A stretch of DNA of 64,000 bases from the NCBI GenBank assembly GCA_034509735.1, contig JACGWO010000002.1, positions 45,525,702 to 45,589,701 on the forward strand, read 5' to 3'. Below are positions 35,039-48,974 of the stretch, piece by piece. How positions within the stretch are numbered: position 1 is the stretch's first letter; each line of letters opens with the position of its first letter. A model generated the notes under the pieces. That model was not told the DNA's origin, did not search any database, and saw only the letters and a program-made list of their open reading frames with translations. Source of the stretch: Sesamum alatum (Eukaryota > Streptophyta > Magnoliopsida > Lamiales > Pedaliaceae). A program made the translations under genes and the position numbers.

Positions 35039-38000
35039 GGCCATAATCCTAAGTATGCATAAATACTTTTGTTCTAGATTAACATCTTCTAGTTAATCAT
35101 TTCTTGTTGTTTGCTATATTTTGACATTGTTAGTTGGAGATCCATGTCGTCAGTATTATTATAAACAGAAAATCATAGAAATAATGGAGACAATTACTTA
35201 ATATCATTTGTGTACATTTTGTGCATATATTGTATTGTGAATCCCGTGCTAGTTAGATATTGTAATAATTAATATGTTCGCTTGCGCTTACATGGATAGT
35301 CATGATCTCTGGTCTAATGAGAACTCGTACATTATTGATTGACTTATAAAGTTGTTGCTAAACATCATAAAATGGAGGAATAACGGAAAACTTTCATACT
35401 TAATCAAGTGAGAAACTCAATTTTTAAATAAGCTTTTTAAGCTATACCACTGGAGCCACATCTTAGGTAACTTGACAAGCCTGGATTTAACTTTTAACAT
35501 ATTTGTGCGTTTTTAGTGCAAAGCATGTATTTTTATCTATTATTTTTACATATTTCTGTAATTTTAGTTTGAAAAAGTGAAGCGCGGCTTTTTTAGTTGA
35601 TATACATTGAATCATATACTTGGTAGAGTTAAGTGTAAATTACTCCGGTCAAAGTTGCATCACATCATTTTTAATTAATTGACTATATGTGGTTGTATTA
35701 TCTTAAGTTTTATAAATCTGTTTATAATTATGTTCAAATTGGTTATTATTTGTTTTCTTATTGCATGCTAAGCTTAATGTTTTGATATGATCAGTACTCA
35801 GGAGGCAAATGGATCATTTTCTAGGATCATTATAAAAAATATTTTTGTTTAAGAATATATAGTTATTTAATTAAATATATCAAAGTTTCATGTAAAATTT
35901 CCAAGAATTTTTTTTTTGTTTAAAAAATCAAAATTTAAATCTTGGATATCCTTAAAGCTTCATAAAAGAATTATGAAGTTTCTTAAATTTACAAGCCGGA
36001 GATAATAATTTGTACTACTATCGAATATATACATTGTACAAAATAAAAAAACCTTTAAATAAAAAAGAATCATCATCATTAAAACTAAAGGTGAATTACA
36101 ATGGCATCCCTTAAGGTTTGGCATAATTACGGATATTCTCTCATTTCTACTTACTTTTTTCTTTTCCTTGAACTTTCTTGGCTAAAGAATTGGAATCTTG
36201 GTATTAAATATATTGATTTTGTTATAAAGTTACTAATGATGTAAGTCTGTAAATTATTTCTATAAATTTGTGCTTGAGAAGCGTTGCACAGCAGGCCACG
36301 ACTCTAGGGCACCTTTGCGACATGAGGTGTCATGGTCTTTAACCACTGTGAGTCTAGTTACATATCTTTTAAACTTGGTTTAAATTATTTGACAGTTAAA
36401 GATATCGTATGAGTTTGGTTTGATGTTAGGAAAATGCATTTATTATGATAAAATAATTGCATCAAACGTCTAAGTTGTCACAAACGACTAATTTTTTTGT
36501 AACAAATTGTACTAATTGTTATAATGGAGTTGAATTTTCGTAACAATTGTATTAGTTCGATACAAGAAATTGAAGTTTCATAAAAAAAGTTCGCAATGAA
36601 AGAAAAAGTTCGTTACGCAAAGTAAAACATATATTGATTACAACACTAGAAAAAATGTAACTATTAGCCATGGTTAAAAAGTAAATAGCTGTAGTAAATA
36701 GACATTCACCACTGCTACGCCGGTTGTTGGCCGTGGTTTTTGCGAGTGTAGTTAAAATTTTGTCATGGTTAAAAGCCATGGCAAAAACTTTTGTCATGGC
36801 TCATAGTCAGAGAAAAATAGTTTACATGGTAGATAATTTATGTTTCGCAATGGTTTTTGTTTAATCATAATTAATAATAATTATTTACCATGATTTAGTC
36901 CATAGTCAATAAAATTTGTAACAAAAAGTAAATTTTGTTCTAGTGTAATTTATGGTGAAAAAAGAATTATTTTTCTCGTAGCAATATTTTGATTTGTCAG
37001 AACAAGTTAAATTGGTAAAAAGAATGATAGTCACGGTAAATATAGAAACTTTAGAAAAAATTATTTCGCCTCTTTTTATTTGTTAATTTTATTTTATTTT
37101 TCAATCTATTTATATAATTTCTAGAAATATATTTTAAATTGGTTTTAATGTATATAGAAATATACATTAGTTATCTATACTAGTGTGTGTGACACACCCA
37201 AATGTGCTGCGAAGTTATACACAAATCACTCATTCTTTTGAAAAATTACGCATACACCTTTTAAAATGTCAACATCATTATACATATAATTACTCCTTTT
37301 TTTTGTTGCTGTTAATTAGGGAGTTAATAATGTTCTTTGAGTAAAATTAACATAGACTCTATATATGACAGAGAAATAGAGATATATATACTTAAACTTA
37401 TGGCTCATGATAAATGGGTGATCAATGTTGTAAATATTTTTTTAATCATCTTATCCAAAAATGTCAAAGATTAAGACATATGGTAACCAAAGACAAATTA
37501 AATAAATAAACTCGTTAGCTTTTAAGTGATTGTCGACAATATCAAATATATATATATATATATGTAAGATGAATTTCATGTATCCAATTACTTTTAATGT
37601 ATGTAAACAATATCGATTTAGATATGGAGACTAAAATAAAGATAACAAGCTGATACATTTGGAGATAGATATAGAAAAGGATTTATATATGCACCGAGAC
37701 ATAGGTAAGTAATCAACTATATATAGGCTTAGAGATGATTTTAAATACATTGTAGTTAATTAAGGAATTAGACATAAAATTTTCAAACTTCAGAGGGTGT
37801 CACTGTAATTTACCCTATTTATTATTACAACCTATACAAGCATGAGACTCACAACACAATATATGCACAAAATTTGCACAAATGATATTTAAGTAATTAT
37901 CTCCCTTTGTTCTATGATTTTATGTTTCTAATAATAATAGCAAAATGGATCTCCAACTAACGATGTCAAAATATAGCAAACAAGAACAAATTATTAATTG

Positions 38001-38046
38001 GAACATGTTCTTCTAGAAAAAAGTATTTGTGCATAGGATTATGGTC
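35039..38046. other. 3' flanks between convergent P3 and B1 (unit 3)
   Basis: Copy of 1975-4815 and 22233-25248, with the CACTA-like element at 36644-36945 and the MITE-B right end at 37787-37816. No gene seen. Confidence 0.6.
36644..36945. mobile_element. Small CACTA-like element (unit 3)
   Basis: Starts CACTAGAAAAAATG and ends GTTCTAGTG; same insertion as 3581-3885. Confidence 0.4.
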
Positions 38047-38278
38047 CTATCGACCATTGTTTGAAAGATAGATCCTAAATACGTCTCCTACTTTGACCTT
38101 CCTTCTACATATCGGGCACTTCCTTTCATTAGTTAGTGCCTCCACAATACACATCTTGCAAAAGACGTGGCCGCACTTTGTGGATGTTTTCTTCCACCAG
38201 TTCTTCCATGCAAATTGGACAACTTAACATTGATGATCTTTGTTGCATGGGTGTTGAGGATTCAGGTACATCTTCGTA
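38047..38278 (-). pseudogene. B1 RING exon of unit 3, +1 frameshift
   Basis: Equals 25249-25479 except for one extra T in the run at 38187-38190, which shifts the frame between the second and third zinc ligands and leaves the C-terminal half out of frame. It is an orphan exon: the intact M3 acceptor (B3) lies closer to the M3 N-terminal exons. Confidence 0.8.
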
Positions 38279-38809
38279 CTTAAATGAGATAAGCGAAGTA
38301 TTAGAGTAAGTCATAAAAATAAATGCATAGCTTATTAAAACAAATTAAAAGCTAATTGCATAATTTAGATTATTTGAGTTGTATACTAATGGAACTATTA
38401 GTATTAGATATTTGAAACAAACTATTATATTCAATATTGAATACTTTAAGCGAACTTTACTTTTGTTAGAACCACAAGCTCGTGCAGTAAATATGCTAAA
38501 AATTGAACAAATGCCCATGAATGAACTAATTCAATTGGATATATGGCAGCAACAGATGAGCAAACAATGATAACGGATACTCAATAATGTAATGCTATAA
38601 TTAGATAACACAATAAATTTATTTTAGAGCAAGAAATAAACACAATGTTGGGGTTTTGGGTTAAGTAGAATATTTGTTTAACTTAACTATATATTTTCTT
38701 GGTTGTAAATGTTGTTAAGCACACATCATATACATTATTAGTTTAAAAATTTGAGTCTTAATAAATAGTATAGATATAGAAGATTGTTCTTAAGATGGTG
38801 TGGGTTGAG

Positions 38810-39074
38810 CCAATGAAGCCTAGCTCAGTTGGCGAAATTGAGGCCCCATGATCCTTGAGGTCATGGGTTCGAATCCCCTGCGTGGGATAATTTGTTTCTA
38901 CTGCATAGTAGGTTTACTTGTTTCTACTGTATAGTAGGTTATTGTTGTAATAGCACGATGTTAGTATATGTGATATTATTGATAGGAATGTTGTATTTGT
39001 CTCTTGATACTGATAGAATTGATTTTTTTCGCTTTATTTCAATTAATAAAATTCATCAGTTCCAACTCAAAAAA
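38810..39074 (+). mobile_element. tRNA-derived SINE, copy in unit 3
   Basis: Same insertion as 5578-5846, slightly shortened in the second repeat. Flanked by agatggtgtgggttga at 38793 and 39075. Confidence 0.9.
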
Positions 39075-39809
39075 AGATGGTGTGGGTTGAGTTGCTCCTA
39101 AGAGATATGATAAGAATAGTTTTAGTGGATCGTAATAGTTGCGTGAGTGAGTTGATGTGTTGCATTGTGATGAACTTAAAATTTAGGGATGACTACATTT
39201 ATACTTCCCAACCTATGGTTTATTTATACAAATTATTCTTGTCTTTCGAATAATTACATATATACTCACCTAAAGCGTCAACATTATTTATACAAATCAC
39301 TCGTTTTTTTGGAAAATTACGCATACACATCCCAAAAATATCAACATCATTATACATATTGCTTCCCCTTTTTTTTGTTGTTGCTGTTAGGGAGTTAATA
39401 ATGTTCTTTGAGTAAAATTAACATAGACTCTATATGAAAGAGAAATAGAGATATATAATTAAACTTATGGCTCTGATAAATGGGTGATCAATGTTGTAAA
39501 TATTTTTTTATCATCATATATATCAAAATTTAAAAGATTATATACGCAAAGACAAATTAAATAAAAAATAAAAATCAGACAAAAGAATTTCATGAATTAC
39601 TTTTAATGTATGTAAACGATATCGATTTAGATATAGAGATTAAAATAAAGATAATCAGCTGAGACATTTGGAGATAGATATAGAAAATGATTTATATATG
39701 CAGTGAGACATAGGTAAGTAATCAACTATATATGGTCTTAGAGATGATTTTAAATGCATTATAGTTAATTAAGGAATTAGACATAAAATTTCCAAACATA
39801 GATAACAAA

Positions 39810-40236
39810 GGGTAAATTACATCTACCTTCCCTGGGGTTTGACATAATTATAAATACCCCATCGTTGTTTGAAAAATTACAAATACCCCCATGAGGTTTG
39901 TAATTTCCAACAAAGGCCTGAAATTGACCATTTTGCTCTTGATTTTTTTAGTTAAATTGCATAAAAATCAGCCGAGGCAAATTGCATTATTAACTGCTAT
40001 ATGTAAAAAACTTTAAGAACCTCTCACTGCACATTGTAGTCCAAAAAAATTCAAAAGAATTTTAAAAATTAAATAAAATGCATAAGGACATTTTGGTCAG
40101 TTCACCCATAAAAATGGATGGAAATGAGTTATTTGTTAGACGGTTACAAACCTCAGGGGGTATTTGTTATTCTTCAAAATACGAGGGGATATTAATAATT
40201 ATGCCAAACCTCTGGGAAGGTAGCTGTAATTTACCC
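39810..40236. mobile_element. MITE-A, MULE-like, unit 3
   Basis: Same element and flanking duplication (ataacaaa, 39802-39809 and 40238-40245) as 6646-7072. Confidence 0.85.
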
Positions 40237-40614
40237 AATAACAAATGCATTAGAGGTGAACTCAAGCAAGACTTGTGTGTGAAAGTAGCAACATCCTCCA
40301 AATTTTCCTTATCAAAACATTAATCTTAGTCATAAGCGCAAAACTCATATTAAGGAAGTTTCTATTAAATGATTAAAAAACAAATACTAACCAATTTGAA
40401 CATAAATTATAAAGAAACTTATAAAACTTAAGGTAGTACAACCACATATAGTGAACTAAAATGACGTGAATTAACGAGTAATTTACACTAACTCTACCAA
40501 ATAGATGATTTAAGGTATATCAACTAAAAAAAGTCATGCTTCACAATTTCAAACTAAAGTTGCAGAATTACGTGTAGATAATGGATAAAGAAGACATTCT
40601 CCGCACTAAAATCA

Positions 40615-41006
40615 CACAAATATTTTAAAAACTAGATCCAAACTTGTCTAGTTACGTAAGATGCGACTCTAGTGGCATAACTTAAAAGCTTGTTTACATA
40701 TTGTTTACTACAAAATATAATTAATTATACAACATATAATGCAGACATACATATTTATTAGGGTAAATTACATTGACACCCCTGAGGTTAGTCCCATTAC
40801 ACAAAAAACACACAAATATTTTAAAAACTAGACCCAAACTTGTCTAGTTACGTAAGATGCGGCTCTAGTGGCATAACTTAAAAGCTTGTTTACATATTAT
40901 TTACTACAAAATATAATTAATTTATACAACATATAATGCATACATATTTATTAGGGTAAATTACATTGACACCCCTGAGGTTAGGCCCAATTACACAAAC
41001 ATTCCC
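40615..41006. repeat. Tandem duplication with 196-bp period
   Basis: The block beginning cacaaatattttaaaaac at 40615 recurs at 40811. Each copy ends inside the left terminus of MITE-B (agggtaaattacattgacac at 40760 and 40953), so the duplication happened after MITE-B inserted. Confidence 0.8.
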
Positions 41007-41216
41007 TGTCTTTTGCGAAATTACAGCTACGCCCCCTGAGGGGTGTTAGTGTAATATTTTTCAAGGGGTATTAATTAGTGTAAGCTTTGCCTTTGAATAG
41101 GGGGTGTAGTTGTAATATAGTTACAACCTCAGGGGGTGTAGCTGTAATTTTGCAAAAGACATGGGGTGTTTGTGTAATTGGACCCAACCTCAGGAGGTGT
41201 CACTGTAATTTACCCT
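40953..41216. mobile_element. MITE-B, long-TIR MITE
   Basis: 264 bp, almost entirely inverted-repeat arms (AGGGTAAATTACATTGACAC ... GTGTCACTGTAATTTACCCT), flanked by ATTTATT at 40946-40952 and 41217-41223. Right-end remnants flank every B1 exon (4562-4585, 24988-25018, 37787-37816) and a reduced copy is at 62531-62663. Confidence 0.75.
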
Positions 41217-41446
41217 ATTTATTATTACAACCTTTACAAGCACGAGACTCACAACACAATATATGCACAAAATTTGCACAAATGATATTTAAGTAATTAT
41301 CTCCCTTTGTTCTATGATTTTATGTTTCTAATAATAATAGCAAAATGGATCTCCAACTAACAATGTCAAAATATAGCAAACAAGAAGAAACCATTAATTG
41401 GAACATGTTTTTCTAAAAAAAAGTATTTGTGCATAGGATTATGGTC

Positions 41447-41676
41447 CTATCGACCATTGTTTGAAAGATATATCCTAAATATGTCTCCTACTTTGAGCTT
41501 CCTTCTACATATCGGGCACTTCCTTCATTAGTTAGTGCCTCCACAATACACATCTTGCAAAAGACGTGGCCGCACTTTGTGGATGTTTCTTCCACCAGTT
41601 CTTCCATGCAAATTGGACAACTTAACATCGATGATCTTTGTTGCATGAGTGTTGAGGATTCAAGTACATCTTCGTA
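41447..41676 (-). pseudogene. B2 RING exon, -1 frameshift
   Basis: 230 nt rather than 231: one T is missing in the run at 41520-41525, shifting the frame just before the last zinc-ligand pair. The upstream acceptor is retained. The downstream region lacks the SINE (empty site at 42187), showing that B2 duplicated before, or independently of, that insertion. Confidence 0.8.
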
Positions 41677-42186
41677 CTTAAATGAGATCAGCGAAGTATA
41701 AGATTAAGTCATAAAAACAAATGCATAGCTTATTAAAACAATTTAAAAGCTAATTGTATAATTTAGATTATTTGAGTAATTGTATACTAATGGAACTATT
41801 AGTATTAGATATTTGAAACAAACTATTATAATATTGAATATTTTAGGCAAACTTTATTTTTTTTGTTAGAACGACTAGCTCGTGCAGTAAATATGCCAAA
41901 AATTGAACAAATGCCCATGAATGAACTAATTCAATTGGATATATTGCACCAACAGATGAGCAAACAATGATAACGAATACTGAATAATGTAATGCTATAA
42001 TTGGATAACACAATGAATTTATTTTAGAGCATGAAAGAAGCACAATGTTGGAGCTTTGAGTTAAGTAGAATATTTGTTTCACTTAACTATATATTTTCTA
42101 GGCTGTAAATGTTGTTAAATCATATACATTATTAGTTTAAAAATTTGAGTCTTAATAAATAGTATAGATATAAAAGATTGTTCTTA

Positions 42187-42203
42187 AGATGGTGTGGGTT
42201 GAG
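42187..42203 (+). other. Empty SINE target site
   Basis: The single copy of agatggtgtgggttgag, continuing into ttgctcc as in the right flank of the SINE copies, is the pre-insertion allele in the B2 paralogue. Confidence 0.9.
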
Positions 42204-42680
42204 TTGCTCCCGAGAGACATGATAAGAATAGTTTTAGGGATTACTACATTTATACTTCCCAACCTATGGTTTATTTATACAAATTATTTATGTCTTTTGA
42301 ATAATTACATATATACTCACCAAAAGCGTCAATATTATTTACATAAACCACTCGTTCTTTTGAAAAATGACACATACACCTCTCTAAAATATCAACATCA
42401 TTATACATATTACTCTTTTTTTTTTGTTGTTGTTGTTGTTGTTGTTGCTATTAGGGAGCTAATAATGTTCTTTGAGTAAACTTAACATAGACTCTATATG
42501 AAAGAGAAATAGAGATATATAATTAAACTTATGGCTCATGATAAATGGGTGATCAATGTTGTAAATATTTTTTTATCATCATATATATCCAAAGATTTAA
42601 AAGATTAAAACATATGGTACGCAAAGACAAATTAAATAAATAAACTCATTAGCTTTTAAGTGATTGTCAGACCATATCAA

Positions 42681-42718
<38 letters not shown>
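42681..42718 (+). repeat. (AT)n(GT)n microsatellite
   Basis: An AT run followed by about 13 TG repeats; the corresponding sites in other repeats hold only AT. Confidence 0.95.
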
Positions 42719-42722
<4 letters not shown>

Positions 42723-42946
42723 TGAATTTCATGTACCGAATTACTTTTAATGTATGTAAACATTATCGATTTAGATATAGAGACTAAAATAAAGATAACA
42801 AGCTGATACATTTGGAGATAGATATAGAAAATGATTTATATATGCACTGAGACATAGGTAAGTAATCAACTATATATGGGCTTAGAGATGATTTTTAAAT
42901 GCATTATAGTTAATTAAGGAATTCGACATAAAATTTCCAAACATAG

Positions 42947-42954
42947 ATAACAAA
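42947..42954. other. Empty MITE-A target site
   Basis: The unduplicated ataacaaa followed directly by tgcattagaggtg corresponds to the two MITE-A insertion sites. Confidence 0.9.
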
Positions 42955-43615
42955 TGCATTAGAGGTGAACTCAAGCAAGACTTGTGTGTGAAAGTAGCAA
43001 CATCCTTCATAATTTTTCTTATCAAAACATTAATCTTAGTCATAAGTGCACACTCATTTTAAGGAAGTTTCTATTAAATGATTAAGCAACAAATAATAAC
43101 AATTTTGAACATAAATTATAAAGAAATTTATAAAACTTAAGGTAGTACAACCACATATAGTGAACTAAAATTATGTGAATTAACGAGTAATTTACACTTA
43201 ACTCTACCAAGTAGATGATTTAAGGTATATCAACTAAAAAAAGTCATGCTTCACAATTTCAAACTAAAATTACAGAATTATGTGTAGATAATGGATAAAG
43301 AAGACATTCTCCGCACTAAAAACACACAAATATTTTAAAAACTAGATCCGAACTTGTCTAGTTACGTAAGATGTGGCTCTAGTGGCATAACTTAAAAGCT
43401 TGTTTACATATTATTTATTACAACAATTAATAATACAACATATAATGCAGATATACATTTAAGTAATTATCTCCCTTTGTTCTATGATTTTATGTTTCTA
43501 ATAATAATAGCAAAATGGATGTCCAACTAACGATGTCAAAATATAGCAAACAAGAAGAAACTATTAATTGGAACATGTTCTTCTAGAAAAAAGTATTTGT
43601 GCATAAAAAATGGTC

Positions 43616-46600
43616 CTATCGACCATTGTTTGAAAGATAGATCCTAAATATGTCTCTTATTTTGAGCTTCCTTCTACATATCGGACACTTCCTTTCATTA
43701 GTTAGTGCCTCCACAATACACCTCTTGCAAAAGACGTGGCCGCACTTTGTGGATGTTTCTTCCACCATTTCCTCCATGCAAATTGGACAACTTAACGTCG
43801 ATGATCTTGGTTGCATGGGTGTTGAGGATTCAGGTACATCTTCGTACTTAAATGAGATAAGCGAAGTATTAGAGTAAGCCATAAAAATAAATGCATAGAT
43901 TATTAAAACAAATTAAAAGCTAATTGTATAATTTAGATTATTTGAGTTATATACTAATGGAACTATTAGTATTAGATATTTGAAACAAACTATTATATTC
44001 GGTATTGAATATTTTTGGCGAACTTTATTTTTGTTAGAGCCACAAGCTCGTGCAGTAAAATATGCCAAAAATTGAACAAATGCCCATGAATGAACTAATT
44101 CAATTGGATATATGGCACCAACAGCTGAGCAAACAATGATAACGGATACTGAATAATGTAATGCTATAATTAGATAACACAACAAATTTATTTTAGAGCA
44201 AGAAATAAACACAATGTTGAAGCTTTGGGTTAAGTAGCATATTTGTTTAACTTAACTATATATTTTCTAGCTTGTAAAATGTTGTTAAGCACACATCATA
44301 TACATTCTAGTAACTACTCTCCCTAAAATATTAATATTCAACTCAAAAATAGGTGGGAGTAGATTTATGTAATGGTTTTTCTTACCTTGAACTCATATTA
44401 TAGTTTATCATGATGCTAAAATTTGCGCATACAAGTTTATTCCACACATGTCATCTGAAAAATGGTATTTTAAGAGTTGAAAAAGGTTCCAGTAACCACA
44501 ATTAATTTAGATAATAAGTTCAAATAACAGTAGTACCAAGTGAATAAGGTTCTACTAAGCATTGAAAATATGAGCAATATAAGTACAATAGGAAGTTTAA
44601 ATCATGTGCACTAAATGTGCAATAATATTTTCCAATAGGAAGTTTAAATATGTGCACTAAATGGGCAATAATATTTTCCAATTTCTTCGATCTTTGTATC
44701 TAGACCATCAATTTAGCTATTTCTTATATTTTCTTCTAACTAAATTCTATGATAGTGAGACTCCAATTGAACACTTATCTTTTCATATATAAGGTATATT
44801 TATTGATCACCTCACCCAACTGGTACCCAAGTATTTCGAAAAATGAAAACAAGGGATGTAAGGTTGCACTAGTTGCGAATGTGGATGACAAAGTTGTTCA
44901 CGAAATGGACATAACGGCCACATATATCTATTGGGAAGCAAATGGCCTGGCGGACTTAATAATGAATGATCTATGTTGCATATGAAAATTATAGGCGAGT
45001 AACAATGGAGGATGGGTATGAGGGATTTTGTAGATTGATAGGCTAGAATTACCATATTTCATTTCATTGATCATATGTAAGAGAGTAATACTCCTTACTT
45101 ACCGTTTTTAGAAAATTTTCTCATATTAAACATTTCTTATTTTTGAATGATCAACATGACTAGGGGTCCTTGGCAAAACCCCATCTGAGTACATACGGCT
45201 TTACCAAGAAATCAGAAAAGAAGCTGAGATTCTCGCAAGTTATGTGTTATACAACTCATAATCTATTATTACATTCAAACACATGTATGTCAACGTATAT
45301 GCCGACAAATCAAGTAAAATTGATATTGAATATAGAGCACCAAGAAGCTTGAGTGAAATTGATCACCAATAATTATGAATTTATTTGTGAAATTCATAGT
45401 GCATAAGATGCATCAAATTCTCATTTACTTGTTCAAAGTACTAATAAGTATTTTGCTAAATAGTTACAACATTTTGATGAAATGATCAAAGTTAAAAGTA
45501 TATGTAACTTTTGAAAGAATAACAAAGGGTAGAATCATGTGGTTTACAAGGTATTTTTCAGATTTTTCTGATAAATAGAAAGATATATATGAGGACTGTA
45601 AAAAAATCATTAACATATATTTAACTTAGATAAAGACGTTATACATAAGTTGTCATTTGATAAGGGTAAATTAACAACTAAATTAGAACAAAGAAAATCT
45701 ATGCTTGGTTTACTTCTTAAATGGGATATTAAGATAATTTAATTTGGGCAATTAATACTGGTTTACGGTTACATTTATAATTTACATGTGTGTGTGTGTG
45801 AGAGAGAAAGGGGGGGGGGGGGGAGACTATTAAAGTTATGGTTCATGTTAAATTATAATGTTCAATGTGTAAATAGTTTTATCATAATGGCAATTTGATT
45901 TGAGAAGTTAATAGTGTTTTATTATTTAATTAATACAGAACCTACATAAGAGGGAGATATATTATTGAAGATATGGTTCATGTTAGACGACATCGATCCA
46001 TTTTGTTAATGTTTTTATCATAAAGATAATTTGATTTGGAGTTAATAGTATTCTATTAAACTTACGGTTCGTGATAAACAACAATGATCAATGTTGTAAG
46101 TATCTTTTATCATCATATCAAATATTTTAAAAGGTTAAAACATACCGCAAGAAATAGTTTACAGTATGCGCAAAAGACAAAATAAATAAACTCATTAGTT
46201 TTTAAGTGTTTGTCAAGCAATATCAATTTTTTTTATAAATATATCTAAGATGAACTTTATGTATCAAAATTACTTCTAATATATGTGAACAATACCGATT
46301 TAGATACAGAGACTAAAACAAAGATAACAATTAGCTGATATATAAAAAATGCATTGAGACAAAGGTAAGTAATCAACTACATATGGGCTTAGAGATGATT
46401 TTTACGTACATTATTGTTAGGATTTAGACATAGAATTTCTAAACATATTCAATTGAAAATCAATACTTAGAGAGATGACGACCAAATAACATCAAATTAT
46501 GCAAAGATTAATGAATGAGGAAAGAATAGGAGTTTATTTGACTTCTAATATTGAAATAAATGTGATAGGACATTTATCAAGTCATATAATCTCACCTTTA

Positions 46601-48265
46601 CTATATGGTCTTCCCCATGTGCAATGTGATGAACCCCATAATTTATTTGTGTTGTGTGAACTGGATGAAGGTTATTGTTATTATTCTGCTCACTTGCTGC
46701 AAATGTAAAAAAGTGTTAGTTCAAATGCATTTTAAATTGAAAGTAAGAGATAAAGCTAATTTCAAACCCCAGATTTTAGTGAGCAAAATTAAAGTGTCTA
46801 AAACACAAAATAGAAAGTTACATTTGGACAAAGAAAATTATATGTAGTTTATGTTGTGTTTTTTAATTGAACTCTATTTATAGTTGAAAAAGAAAAAGAC
46901 ACATCTACAAAGAGGATGCTTACATAAGCTAAGTTCAACATTGGTGTTAACAACTTTAATTAGGTATTGCAAGAAAAAGCTATTTGATGTAATCGCGACA
47001 AAACTCCCTAACCCGTTTCAATAATAGTTTACTGATAATATAAGTTATAATAACTTTACTTAACACAGATCAAATAATATAACCATTTACAAGAGCACAA
47101 TGGTCTAGTTTAGATTCACGGAAAATTCAATTTCAAATTTAAATGTGATTGTATCGATTCCAATTCAATTTAAAAATTATAGAATAGTGCCATAGAAATG
47201 CTAAATTGTCTTCTTATCAACATCATCATCATCATCATCATCGTTGTTGTTGTTGTTATTATTATTATTAATTATAATTATTATTATTATTATTCTTCTT
47301 CTTCGCATGTTTTTTCTTTTGTATAATGCCATAAGCATTAATTGTTTTCCAAAACCGAGACACATATAAATGCTCACCAAGAAAATGTATTGACTTCATC
47401 TATGCTAATCTTTTGTTGGAAAGCACATGGTCTAATATAATTCATTGTCTATTCATTCTGTCACAATAAAATCACTACTATTCTTGGTCACCGTGGCAAT
47501 GAAATTTGTAGTCAATTTATTTGAAATGGTAAAACTATTATTATCACTTTTAATCTCTATAGATTTGAAATTGCTATAGCAAAAATGGAAAAAGCCCATA
47601 ACTATTATTTCTATAGAATACATTAAAACTATATGTCTTTTTTTTTCTTCTGTGCCTTATATTGGTGTTTCTTATAAAATTTTAAAAAGTATTTAAGGTA
47701 GTTGAATAACTATCAATATGAAAAAAAAAAAATCCTAATCGCACTATTAAACTAAATAAATACACATACTTACTAACAATTATCATAATTTCAAAGCGTG
47801 GTACAAACTTTACTAAGAAATAAATCTTTTGTTCCCTTCATGTATGGTTAGGACCATTACTACTAATAATTAATTTTTTATTTCTTTAAGAAGAAAAAAT
47901 ATATTTTTCAATCTCGTAAATCCATATAAGAAGGAAAAAAAGATGTGGTGCAATATGTAAAAACCTGTGTGGCCTCTTCCATATCCAACACCAGTATATC
48001 GAATTGGCCTTTGATTTCTTCTGGACCTATTGGAAACCTGAGATAACACTTCAAATTATATGACAATATATAAAGTTGAATTTTATAATTGTTGTGTGAT
48101 TACTTAAAGATTTACCTGTTGAAAATATCTAGGGGGGATTATGGTTATTATGTCGTTATTTGTATCTTGATTTGCCGTTACTTGAACAGAAGGTAACCTA
48201 AGCTCCAGATTTGTGTTCACATCTTCAGAAGGGGCCGGATTGTTGAGGTCCAAATCGTGCATCAT
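43616..48265 (-). CDS. M3: RNF4-like RING E3 ubiquitin ligase on the minus strand, 184 aa
   Basis: Exons: 48265-48116, 48037-47965, 46696-46596, 43846-43616; phases 0, 1, 0, open frame, 184 aa. The N-terminus reads MMHDLDLN; a SIM-like ITII lies at residues 40-43; exon 2 is basic and three codons longer than in P genes because the donor used is CACACAG/GTTTTT. The C3HC4 RING ligands are C128, C131, C143, H145, C148, C151, C162, C165. It differs from P2/P3 at many positions (for example Asn9, Glu14, Arg151-type replacements around CKRC), so it is a separate paralogue, not a recent copy. The leader intron (48266-50793) carries the solo LTR. It diverges from P4 and is followed downstream by B2 and B1 pseudo-exons. 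The homologue in unit 1 (M1) has lost its RING. Confidence 0.8.
43847..46595 (-). other. Intron 3 of M3
   Basis: 2.75 kb with GT/AG borders. Contains the RNase H-like remnant at 44814-44985, a degraded frame at about 45168-45360 and a TG/GA/G14 tract ending at 45823. Minus-strand ORF 43913-44212 and the other short ORFs are not supported as genes. Confidence 0.6.
44814..44985 (+). pseudogene. Possible RNase H-like retroelement remnant (unit 3)
   Basis: Same segment as 8294-8472; the frame ends near YIYWEANGLADL and then hits a stop. It lies antisense within intron 3 of M3. Confidence 0.3.
47220..47310 (+). repeat. Compound trinucleotide microsatellite, unit 3
   Basis: Counterpart of 10788-10880 with fewer CAT repeats; intron 2 of M3. 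Confidence 0.95.
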
Positions 48266-48974
48266 CTAAAGGTAGAAAACAAGAAGCCAAAATTGTTATT
48301 ATAATAATTACAATGATATGCAACACCACAAACAAACTTAGTTTCAATTACCAAAATAAATTCTATTGTTTATCTTATGTTTTTGTTTTATCTTAGATGC
48401 TATGAAGGATTTTATTCCAATAAAATTCATGTAAAGACATTGAAGAAATTATGCTATGTGTTGGCTCATTTATTGAATGAAAAATGGTGACAAAAATGTA
48501 ATTAACCCAAAGATTTCTAAAAGAACTTTTAAATTTGACTCACAAAAATTGTGTTTGAATGTCCAAATTGGTAAATAAAGCTATAATTTCTAATGTTTTC
48601 AATCTAAAGAAATAGTTCATTCACAAAATTTGAATTTATTCAATTGTTAACTTATTTACAAATCATAGCATTCATGAGTAATATTTGCTTATATACTATA
48701 CATTTATGTAACTATTAACTGTTTAAACATAAAAAATGAGTCGCAAAGCTTTGAAGTGATTAAATTTTGTACATAACAAATAGTCGGGCTTCCTAACATA
48801 ATCATTTGTTTTGACCTTTCAAAATGTCATTGGCCGTTTAACGTAACTGAATTAAAAGTTCAACATTTTTTTATTAAGCTATTTCTTTCTATAGTAGCGA
48901 CGGTAATCATATCACCATGCATCAAGTTCAATACAATCTAATTATGTTAATTTTGGCATGCATAGCTTTACTAA

